From Synergistaceae bacterium UBA1037 (lineage in GTDB: Bacteria; Synergistota; Synergistia; Synergistales; Synergistaceae): DNA of 12,020 nucleotides. The stretch is taken from NCBI GenBank assembly GCA_002316795.1, contig DCEE01000047.1:13029-25048 (forward strand), written 5' to 3'. The translations under genes were made by a program, and so were the position numbers. Numbering within the stretch: the stretch's first letter is position 1; each line of letters begins with the position of its first letter. Under the pieces are notes generated by a model, which searched no databases, was not told the DNA's origin, and was given only the letters and a program-made list of their open reading frames with translations. This document shows positions 6,504-12,020 of the stretch, piece after piece.

Positions 6504-7465
6504 TATTTGTGCCTCCATACTTCGCTGACCGCATCCTTAAGCCCCATGTCTACCGCCACCTGCGGCCCGTGCGCGCTGCTGTCGAGCACAAAGAACTGTG
6601 ACCTTACCCCGTGCTCCGTAAACGTCTTGCACATCGCCTCGGCGACCCTTTGCGTTGGGCCGTTGACCAGCGCTATTACGGACGGGCCCGAACCGCTTAT
6701 CGCGACACTCAGGCATTCCGGCAGATCGCGTACCCGTGAGAAGATGACCTCTCCGCCGCTGAACAGCTTGCTTCTGTACTGCTGATGGAGCCTGTCATCC
6801 ATGCCCCATTTGAGGTATTCCCATTTGCCTGTTGCCCACGCAGCGGTAAGCAGGGCCGCCCTTCCGAGATTGAATACGGCGTCTTCGAAGGGAACCTGTT
6901 TGGGAAGGGCCTTTCTTGCATCGGATGTCTTCACCCTCTCGTCGGGAACTGCGACAACGCAGAGAACTTCCGGAGGAAGAGCGGGGAGCCTGACATACCT
7001 CAGATCATCTCCGTCCCAGCAGCTTACCACCATGCCTCCCAGAAAACATGGCGCGACATTATCCGGATGCCCCTCTATCATCGTCATAGTCCTGAGAAGC
7101 TCTTCCTCGCCCGCATCATGGCACGTCAGGTGCTTTGCTATAAGCACCCCGGCCACGACAGCACCGGCAGAGCTTCCGAGGCCGCGGCAAAGGGGGATGA
7201 TGTTATGACACCAGAGCGATAATCCGGGGCCTTTCACACCCCATCTTTTGCAGGCCTCTTCGTATGCCCTGACCACAAGGTTGGCTGAAGGGTCGGAGAG
7301 CTCTTTGGCTCCTTCGCCGTGAGCCTCGATCCTGTACTCATTTTCGGGCAGGAGTTCCATCACTTTAAATATGTTGTAAAGGGAGACCGCCATGCCTATC
7401 GTGTCAAAACCCGATCCCAGGTTTGCGCTTGTGGCGGGTACCCTCAGGGTGATGAGTGGGTTCAA
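6503..7465 (-). CDS. thrB: Homoserine kinase
   Basis: ATP-dependent phosphorylation of L-homoserine to O-phosphohomoserine, feeding threonine synthase. It is a GHMP-family kinase of 320 residues, near the usual length. VPATSANLGSGFD at 9-21 is the N-terminal signature, PLCRGLGSSAG at 91-101 is the phosphate-binding loop, EGHPDN is at 131-136 and SGSGPS is at 257-262. Translation begins at a TTG (7465) that overlaps the thrC stop as TTGA. GGAGGTGAT lies just upstream inside the thrC end, so coupled translation is likely. It overlaps lysC by one base at the other end. Confidence 0.95.
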   Translation of the reverse strand: MNPLITLRVPATSANLGSGFDTIGMAVSLYNIFKVMELLPENEYRIEAHGEGAKELSDPSANLVVRAYEEACKRWGVKGPGLSLWCHNIIPLCRGLGSSAGAVVAGVLIAKHLTCHDAGEEELLRTMTMIEGHPDNVAPCFLGGMVVSCWDGDDLRYVRLPALPPEVLCVVAVPDERVKTSDARKALPKQVPFEDAVFNLGRAALLTAAWATGKWEYLKWGMDDRLHQQYRSKLFSGGEVIFSRVRDLPECLSVAISGSGPSVIALVNGPTQRVAEAMCKTFTEHGVRSQFFVLDSSAHGPQVAVDMGLKDAVSEVWRHK

Positions 7466-8502
7466 CCTTTCATCACCTCCAGGAGTTCATCAAGAGAATC
7501 TCCGATCTCTATGGGCCTTCCGACCTGAGACATCGCTGTATCGGGATCTTTGAGCCCGTTGCCGGTAAGGACCATGACGACCTTTATGTCCTTAGGCAGG
7601 CGTCCCTGCCTCTTTAGCTTAAGAAGTCCGGCGAGAGGCGCGCATGATGCGGGTTCCGCGAAGATGCCGCCTTTTGATGAAAGGTAATACTGTGCAGAGA
7701 GTATCTCTTCGTCTGTGACGGAGTTAAACTCTCCTCCCGATCCCCTTACCGCATCTTTGGCAAGGTGCGCGCTCACAGGATTTCCTATCCTGATGGCCGT
7801 GGCCACTGTTTCCGGCATGGGACAGGGCTCTCCTGTGACCAGAGGCGCGGCGCCCGCAGCCTGGAAACCCATCATCCTGGGCAGTGCCTTTATCTTACCC
7901 ATCTCTTCATACTGTCTGTAGCCTGCCCAGTAAGCGCTGATGTTCCCCGCGTTGCCGACAGGGATGGCGTGCCAGTCCGGAGCAGATCCAAGAACGTCAC
8001 AGACTTCCCACGCCCCGCTCCTCTGTCCCCATAGCCTGTATGGATTGACGGAATTCACTATTGCGAACCCTTTTGTATCGGCGGCTTCCCTGGCCATTTC
8101 AAGCGCCCTGTCAAAGTTTCCTTTCACAGCTATTACTTTGGCTCCGTACATCAGTGCCTGTGCAAGCTTGCCAAGGGCGACCTTTCCGGCGGGAAGGAGG
8201 ACGAAGCACGGGATCTGCGCAGCAGCAGCGTAAGCTGCCGCAGAAGCGGATGTGTTGCCGGTAGATGCGCATACCAGCGCTTTGGCGCCTGACTCCAGTG
8301 CTTTTGCCACTGCCATAACCATTCCTCTGTCTTTGAATGAGCCCGAGGGATTGCAGCCTTCAAGCTTGCCCCACAGATCTATATCCATCTCTCTGCTTAT
8401 CCTATCGAGATGGACAAGAGGAGTGCTGCCCTCCCCCAGTGTTATCCGGGGGGTCTTATCCGTTACAGGAAGAAGTTCTGCGTATTTTTCGATAACTCCC
8501 AT
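7462..8502 (-). CDS. thrC: Threonine synthase
   Basis: PLP-dependent conversion of O-phosphohomoserine to threonine and phosphate. It has 346 residues, the short bacterial class lacking the long N-terminal extension. LGEGSTPL is at 22-29, NPSGSFKDRG at 51-60 places the PLP lysine at K57, STGNTSAS is at 80-87, and GNAGN at 183-187 is the phosphate-binding loop. ATG at 8502 follows AAGGAGG at 7 bases. It is the first gene of the operon, and its translation start lies immediately after the leader terminator, so read-through there controls thrC, thrB, lysC and asd together. A general threonine synthase/dehydratase-fold enzyme is conceivable, but neighbouring thrB makes threonine synthase secure. 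Confidence 0.95.
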   Translation of the reverse strand: MGVIEKYAELLPVTDKTPRITLGEGSTPLVHLDRISREMDIDLWGKLEGCNPSGSFKDRGMVMAVAKALESGAKALVCASTGNTSASAAAYAAAAQIPCFVLLPAGKVALGKLAQALMYGAKVIAVKGNFDRALEMAREAADTKGFAIVNSVNPYRLWGQRSGAWEVCDVLGSAPDWHAIPVGNAGNISAYWAGYRQYEEMGKIKALPRMMGFQAAGAAPLVTGEPCPMPETVATAIRIGNPVSAHLAKDAVRGSGGEFNSVTDEEILSAQYYLSSKGGIFAEPASCAPLAGLLKLKRQGRLPKDIKVVMVLTGNGLKDPDTAMSQVGRPIEIGDSLDELLEVMKG

Positions 8503-8516
8503 TTCGATTCCTCCTT

Positions 8517-8555
8517 AAAAAAATACCGCCCCTGTACTTCTACAGGAGGCGGTAT
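8517..8555 (-). terminator. Leader terminator (attenuator) of the thr operon
   Basis: On the minus strand ATACCGCC (8555-8548) pairs with GGCGGTAT (8530-8523), and CCTGTA (8546-8541) pairs with TACAGG (8536-8531). One base is bulged and the loop is GAAG. An uninterrupted T-run over 8523-8517 follows. It sits directly before the thrC Shine-Dalgarno site and is mutually exclusive with the T-box antiterminator. It should be the default structure when tRNA is charged. Confidence 0.93.
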
Positions 8556-8786
8556 GATCCGCGATTCCACTCCGATTCGGCCTTCCCATCCGGGAAAAGC
8601 CCTCATACGCGCTGTCCAGGGCGCACCCTGATGCCTTATCTGTTTCAGCTTCGGCACCGGCTCAAGGGTGGTATTCGGGGTAAGAACATCCGGGATCTTT
8701 CAGCGCCGGAAAAACCGGGATCCCCTCTCTGTGATGGTGCTTGTCCCTTACTATCCCTGTCATCGCCTTGCAAAAATAAAGATTGT
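8517..8786 (-). promoter_or_regulatory. T-box leader, probably tRNA-Thr-responsive
   Basis: The thrC leader is about 280 nt. Near its 3' end the RNA holds a textbook T-box antiterminator: GGAG (8573-8570), a 7-base bulge UGGAAUC, GCGG, the loop AUCAUA, CCGC, then CUCC (8548-8545), with both helices perfectly paired. The CCGCCUCC segment is also the 5' arm of the leader terminator, so the two folds exclude each other. Upstream, AGUA near 8748 and GAAU-ACC (8676-8670) look like the specifier-loop sides, with ACC (Thr) as candidate specifier codon. AGAGAG and GCUGAAAG match conserved Stem I distal elements. The bulge UGGA would pair with a tRNA ending UCCA. Thr identity is inferred from the codon plus operon content. 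The shifted UAC (Tyr) reading fits the genes poorly. Confidence 0.88.
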
Positions 8787-8794
8787 CGTGTGCG

Positions 8795-8823
8795 TTTATA
8801 CATCTACTTATTATAATTGTCAA
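8795..8823 (-). promoter_or_regulatory. Promoter of the thrC-thrB-lysC-asd operon
   Basis: A perfect -35 TTGACA (8823-8818) and a TATAAA -10 (8800-8795) on the minus strand are separated by exactly 17 bases. Transcription should begin near 8788-8786, giving a leader of about 280 nt that covers the whole T-box. A second TATAAT on this strand at 8862-8857 lacks a convincing -35. Confidence 0.85.
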
Positions 8824-8868
8824 GCCAGTATCAGTGAGATCTATAGCTGATGTTCTATTATACATGAT

Positions 8869-8897
8869 TTGACTTATAAATTGACGAGATTTAAAAT
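8869..8897 (+). promoter_or_regulatory. Promoter of the radical SAM gene
   Basis: TTGACT (8869-8874), 17 bases, then TAAAAT (8892-8897), near-consensus for sigma-70. It is divergent from the thr operon promoter, with about 45 bp between the two -35 boxes. It predicts transcription from about 8904 and an untranslated leader of roughly 85 nt before the ATG at 8989. Confidence 0.7.
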
Positions 8898-8988
8898 TAT
8901 GGTCAGCATGACGGTGTCCGAGTTCTTATCCGGTTGGGGTCTGCATGGCATATACGGGGCTTTGCGCAGATACAAAGGAGTGAGCACT

Positions 8989-10365
8989 ATGGCATTTAAC
9001 ATGAAGCAATACGCAGAAAAAATGGGCGTTAAGGCCGCCCTCTCGTACCTCGAAAACGATCCTGAAAAAAATATACCCAAAGCTGTGAACTGGGTAAAGC
9101 TGTTTGACAGGAAAGGAATTTATTCGGCAGCCTATCCTGCACTGGAAAGAATTGCCTCAGACCCTCAGAACATCTGGTTCAAATTCATCAAAAGCCTCTA
9201 TTCGGACATAGACCCCGATGTAAGAAAGAAACTCTTCACCAACTTCATATTGAACTCGGCAATAACCGGCTTCAACAGGCGTGCGGAAAACGAGGCAAAG
9301 TACGACTGCAACGTACCATGGGCAATACTGATGGATCCCACGAGCGCCTGCAACCTCCGCTGCAAAGGATGCTGGGCGGCGGATTACGGAAGCTCCATGC
9401 AGCTGGAGAGGGAGATCCTTGACAGGATAGTCAGGGAAGGTAAAGAGCTTGGCACATATACCTATCTTTTCAGCGGAGGCGAGCCTCTCTTAAGAAAAGA
9501 TGACATACTCTATCTATGCAAAAAACATGATGACTGCCTCTTCATGGCGTTCACAAACGCCACCCTTATCGACAGCTCCTTCGCTGACAAAATGCTTGAG
9601 ACAAAGAACTTCGTTCCTGCGCTGAGCATCGAGGGCTTCGAAGAGGAGACCGACTTCCGCAGGGGGTCCGGCACATACAGATCTGTCGAAAATGCCATGA
9701 AGATCCTTAAGGAGAAAAAACTTCCGTTTGGCATATCATGCTGTTATACGAGCAGGAACATCTCTTCGTTAGGCAGCGAAGAGTTCTTCGATCACATGGT
9801 AGAGATGGGCGCTAAGTTCGCATGGCTCTTCACTTATATCCCAATAGGCGAAAACGCTGTGAAAGACCTTATGGTAAGCGCGGAGCAGCGTGAATTCATG
9901 TACAGGCAAATACGTTCTTTCAGAAGGACCAAGCCGATCTTTACGATGGATTTCTGGAATGACGGCGAATACGTCAGGGGATGCATTGCCGGGGGGAGAA
10001 GATATCTCCATATAAACGCAAACGGCGACATCGAACCATGCGCGTTCATACACTATTCCGACTCCAACATCAGAAACAAAAGCCTGCTTGACGCTTACAG
10101 ATCGCCTCTCTTCATGCAGTACAGGACCAGGCAGCCTTTCTGTGAAAACCTCCTGCGTCCCTGTCCTCTGCTGGATCAGCCGGACAATCTGGCTTCGATG
10201 GTCGAGGAGTCAGGAGCCCGTTCCACATATATTGACAGGCCGGAAGAGGTAAGAAACCTCACTTCCAAATGCAGGGAGCGTTCCGAAGAGTGGGCCCCGG
10301 TCGCGGAAAGGCTGTGGTCGGAAAGGTCATGGGCAAGGGATGCCGCCGTACGGCACCGGCAATAG
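8989..10365 (+). CDS. Radical SAM protein with SPASM-like C-terminal region, function unknown
   Basis: The product has 458 residues. C121, C125 and C128 in CNLRCKGCW form the CxxxCxxC site that binds the catalytic 4Fe-4S cluster and S-adenosylmethionine, and FSGGEPLL (161-168) is the family's GGE motif. The C-terminal part has a SPASM-like layout: GCIAGGRRYLHINANGDIEPC (C332, C351), then SLLDAY, and later C385 and C392, suggesting an auxiliary cluster. There is an N-terminal helical region of about 105 residues. No signal peptide or membrane segment is seen. ATG 8989 is chosen because AAAGGAG lies 8 bases upstream; the frame stays open to 8869 but no upstream start has a ribosome site. No small precursor-peptide gene is visible next to it, so peptide maturation is not supported. 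It is divergent from the thr operon and upstream of greA. The substrate is unknown. Confidence 0.88.
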   Translation: MAFNMKQYAEKMGVKAALSYLENDPEKNIPKAVNWVKLFDRKGIYSAAYPALERIASDPQNIWFKFIKSLYSDIDPDVRKKLFTNFILNSAITGFNRRAENEAKYDCNVPWAILMDPTSACNLRCKGCWAADYGSSMQLEREILDRIVREGKELGTYTYLFSGGEPLLRKDDILYLCKKHDDCLFMAFTNATLIDSSFADKMLETKNFVPALSIEGFEEETDFRRGSGTYRSVENAMKILKEKKLPFGISCCYTSRNISSLGSEEFFDHMVEMGAKFAWLFTYIPIGENAVKDLMVSAEQREFMYRQIRSFRRTKPIFTMDFWNDGEYVRGCIAGGRRYLHINANGDIEPCAFIHYSDSNIRNKSLLDAYRSPLFMQYRTRQPFCENLLRPCPLLDQPDNLASMVEESGARSTYIDRPEEVRNLTSKCRERSEEWAPVAERLWSERSWARDAAVRHRQ

Positions 10366-10384
10366 GTCCTCTTATAACATCTAT

Positions 10385-10413
10385 TTGATATTTATAACTC
10401 TTTCTGCTAAAAT
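10385..10413 (+). promoter_or_regulatory. Promoter of greA
   Basis: TTGATA (10385-10390), 17 bases, then TAAAAT (10408-10413). It lies between the radical SAM stop codon and the greA start. No terminator is visible between the two genes, so greA may also receive read-through. Confidence 0.75.
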
Positions 10414-10457
10414 GCTCTCCGCACAGGAGTATTTCGACTTAGGTGGTGTTTGGTCAC

Positions 10458-10952
10458 ATGGCAGCAACAAAGGCATATGACGACAAAGTAATAATGACAC
10501 GCGAAGGATATGACAAACTGAAAGCGGAACTAGTGGCACTGCGGGGAGACGGCAGGGCAGAGATAGCCGCAAAGCTTCAGGAAGCGAGAGGGTTCGGCGA
10601 CCTAAGTGAGAACGCTGAGTATCACGCGGCTAAGGAAGAGCAGGAAAAGCTTGAGAACAGGGTCCTTTGGCTTGATTACCAGCTCAGTAAGGCTAAGGTC
10701 GTAGACGCAGAGGACGTCGACACAAGCTCAGTCAGCCTGGGCACGACGGTAACGCTCAAGGATCTGGATCTTAAAAAAACCTACATCTATACCCTTGTAG
10801 GCACCGAGGAAGCTGACATTAAGGAAAACAGGATCTCCGCGGCAAGTCCGGTCGGAATGGCCATAACGGGCAAAAAAGCCGACGATGAAGTGATGGTCAG
10901 GACTCCAAGGGGAATAAGACATCTTAAAATAATGAAGATCAGGCTTAAGTAA
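10458..10952 (+). CDS. greA: Transcription elongation factor GreA
   Basis: It binds the RNA polymerase secondary channel and stimulates cleavage of backtracked transcripts. It has 164 residues, slightly longer than the 158 of E. coli GreA. Residues about 8-80 form the N-terminal coiled coil. Its acidic tip GFGDLSENAEY (D48, E51) is the conserved catalytic-assist motif, followed by HAAKEEQ. Residues about 88-164 form the FKBP-like C-terminal domain, with SPVGMAITGKKADDEV and the closing PRGIRHLKI. ATG at 10458 follows an AGGTGG site at a normal distance. An in-frame GTG at 10443 overlaps that site and is rejected. The gene stands alone with its own promoter and terminator. Confidence 0.95.
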   Translation: MAATKAYDDKVIMTREGYDKLKAELVALRGDGRAEIAAKLQEARGFGDLSENAEYHAAKEEQEKLENRVLWLDYQLSKAKVVDAEDVDTSSVSLGTTVTLKDLDLKKTYIYTLVGTEEADIKENRISAASPVGMAITGKKADDEVMVRTPRGIRHLKIMKIRLK

Positions 10953-10966
10953 GCCTGATCTTTTTT
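10935..10966 (+). terminator. Intrinsic terminator of greA
   Basis: AAGATCAGGCTT (10935-10946) pairs perfectly with AAGCCTGATCTT (10951-10962) around AAGT, and a T-run follows. The stop codon TAA (10950-10952) sits at the loop/3'-arm junction, so the last five sense codons of greA are part of the hairpin. Confidence 0.92.
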
Positions 10967-10998
10967 CTTTTTCCGCGGCTCCGATCCTTTTACAGGGG

Positions 10999-11021
10999 CG
11001 GGTAGGCCCATTGGGCCTGAT
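10999..11021 (-). other. Small hairpin after ddl
   Basis: AGGCCC and GGGCCT, separated by AAT on the minus strand, form a 6-pair hairpin just past the ddl stop codon. No T-run follows, so it is at best a weak or factor-dependent end signal. No clear intrinsic terminator for ddl is seen between it and greA. Confidence 0.35.
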
Positions 11022-11023
11022 GC

Positions 11024-11974
11024 TTAAAACCTTCTCTTTACGCCGAAAGAGACCCTGATGACGCTCTCAAGGAATTCGCCGAACCCGAGGCCATAGGCCC
11101 TTGCTGACTTCGGGACAAGGCTTGTTGCCGTCATCCCCGGGGCGGTGTTGACTTCGAGCACATAGGGCTTCCCCTCTTCAGTGACCCTGAGGTCTACCCT
11201 GCTGTATGACCTGCAGCCAAGGCTCTTGTGGGCAAGGACCGCAAGCTCCCCTATTTTCTGCGAGAGTTCCGCCGGAAATTGCGCGGGGCAGATGTACTCG
11301 GTGCAGCCGCTGGTATATTTGTTTCTGTAATCATAAAAACCAACTTTGGGCCTGATGTCTATCGCGGGGAGTGCAATGACTTCGCCGGCTTCCCTCTCCC
11401 ATACGGGGACAGTGATCTCCCTGCCCGGGATGTACTCTTCCACCAGGGCTTTGTCCTCCGATCCGTAAGCACTCCAGCATGAATCTATCCCTGCCCTGAG
11501 TTCTTCAAACGTCTCCGCCTTCGTGACCCCTACAGTGCTTCCGCCGCTGTTCGGCTTGACTATCAGGGCGCCGTACTTTGAGAGCATATCTCTCTCGCGG
11601 GGTCCAGGATACTCCCCTTTGTGTATGACAGTCCCATCAGCCAGCGGGATGCCATTTATGGAAAAGAGGAGCTTAGCTACAGTCTTGTCCATTGCAAACA
11701 TGCATGCCTCAGGGCCTGAACCGGTGTAAGGAATGCCGTATGCGTCAAGGCATGTCTGGAAACGGCCGTCCTCCCCCCAGTCCCCGTGAAGGGCGATAAA
11801 AACACCGTCAGCGCCGAAGCTGTGCCATTTCTCCACAAATGCCCTTGGTGAGTGGACATCTTCCAATACCACAGAGTGCCCTCTCTCAGAAAGGGCCTCG
11901 CAAACCGCCTTGCCCGAGTTCAGTGACACTTCCCGCTCGGGACTTGTTCCGCCGTATGCTACAACAATTTTCAT
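11024..11974 (-). CDS. ddl: D-alanine-D-alanine ligase
   Basis: ATP-dependent joining of two D-alanines for the peptidoglycan stem peptide, in the cytoplasm. It is an ATP-grasp enzyme of 316 residues, the usual size for the DdlB type. YGGTSPEREVSLNSG at 7-21 is the first signature with the catalytic Glu, and LHGDWGEDG is at 62-70. KPNSGGSTVGV (140-150) is the phosphate loop, VEEYIPGREIT (178-188) is the nucleotide region, and LEVNTAPGMT (273-282) holds metal ligands. FYDYRNKY (213-220) keeps the omega-loop tyrosine typical of D-Ala, not D-lactate, as second substrate. ATG at 11974 is about 10 bases after AGAGGG; a TTG at 11983 is only about two bases from it. It is convergent with greA and probably continues from a leftward operon beyond the right edge. 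Confidence 0.94.
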   Translation of the reverse strand: MKIVVAYGGTSPEREVSLNSGKAVCEALSERGHSVVLEDVHSPRAFVEKWHSFGADGVFIALHGDWGEDGRFQTCLDAYGIPYTGSGPEACMFAMDKTVAKLLFSINGIPLADGTVIHKGEYPGPRERDMLSKYGALIVKPNSGGSTVGVTKAETFEELRAGIDSCWSAYGSEDKALVEEYIPGREITVPVWEREAGEVIALPAIDIRPKVGFYDYRNKYTSGCTEYICPAQFPAELSQKIGELAVLAHKSLGCRSYSRVDLRVTEEGKPYVLEVNTAPGMTATSLVPKSARAYGLGFGEFLESVIRVSFGVKRRF

Positions 11975-12020
11975 ATCGATCAAACCCTCTTTAGAAACTC
12001 TTTTTGGTGGCCTCTGAATT

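Noticed and set aside
6785..7222. Plus-strand open frame opposite thrB
   Set aside because: Antisense to thrB, no domain and no promoter recognised.
8463..8657. Minus-strand open frame across the thrC leader, possibly a leader peptide
   Set aside because: It covers the antiterminator and terminator and runs into the thrC start. The T-box explains the control without a leader peptide, and no run of regulatory codons is present.
8668..8676. UAC (Tyr) as the T-box specifier codon in GAAUACC
   Set aside because: The one-base-shifted ACC (Thr) agrees with the operon, and the UGGA bulge does not suit a tRNA with an A discriminator. It is not formally excluded without a covariance model.
8857..8862. 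Alternative minus-strand promoter with TATAAT
   Set aside because: The hexamer is perfect, but nothing near TTGACA lies 16-18 bases upstream. The TTGACA-17-TATAAA pair just downstream is much better.
11980..12020. 3' end of an upstream minus-strand gene before ddl
   Set aside because: Two frames give plausible short tails, one ending in TGA at 11982-11980 and the other in TAA at 11993-11991. About 40 bases are too few to choose between them or identify a product.

Overview
The window is about 12 kb of ordinary-looking bacterial chromosome, densely packed and mostly transcribed leftwards. It carries primary-metabolism genes plus several well-formed regulatory sites. The taxon cannot be fixed from sequence alone. 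A tRNA-sensing T-box leader, strong sigma-70-type promoters, TTG starts behind good Shine-Dalgarno sites, and the mix of an AbgA-like M20 hydrolase, a short malic enzyme and a radical SAM/SPASM protein fit an anaerobic amino-acid-fermenting lineage such as Synergistota, or less likely a clostridial Firmicute. This is inference, held at low to moderate confidence.

Layout, left to right. 1-272: no gene, but short repeats: a 28-bp perfect palindrome, a dRS3-like inverted repeat and two 11-bp-period triplet arrays. 273-4098 (minus strand): malic enzyme, then diaminopimelate decarboxylase (lysA), then an AbgA-type M20 amidohydrolase, with a repeat- and hairpin-bearing gap between the first two. 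4199-4234: a strong intrinsic terminator closing the next operon. 4269-8502 (minus strand): thrC-thrB-lysC-asd, tightly coupled by overlapping or abutting stop and start codons. 8517-8823: their long leader, with a clear promoter, a T-box antiterminator and a competing intrinsic terminator. 8869-8897: a divergent promoter for a radical SAM/SPASM protein (8989-10365, plus strand). 10385-10966: greA with its own promoter and a terminator that overlaps its stop codon. 11024-11974 (minus strand): D-alanine-D-alanine ligase (ddl), convergent with greA.

How the genes fit together. lysC and asd make aspartate semialdehyde, the branch point between threonine and DAP/lysine. thrB and thrC complete threonine from homoserine, lysA makes lysine from meso-DAP, and ddl, like DAP itself, feeds peptidoglycan. 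Homoserine dehydrogenase and the dap genes between aspartate semialdehyde and DAP are not in the window. The T-box most likely reads uncharged tRNA-Thr, so threonine starvation would also control the first two steps of the shared aspartate pathway.

The least explained feature is a family of short intergenic repeats. Each has a heptamer of form G-YY-RRR-C. In two arrays it recurs three times at an exact 11-bp period, with a different heptamer in each array. A related pair with 14-bp period lies between the malic enzyme gene and lysA, and a palindromic relative lies near the left end. No dedicated new enzymatic system is evident.
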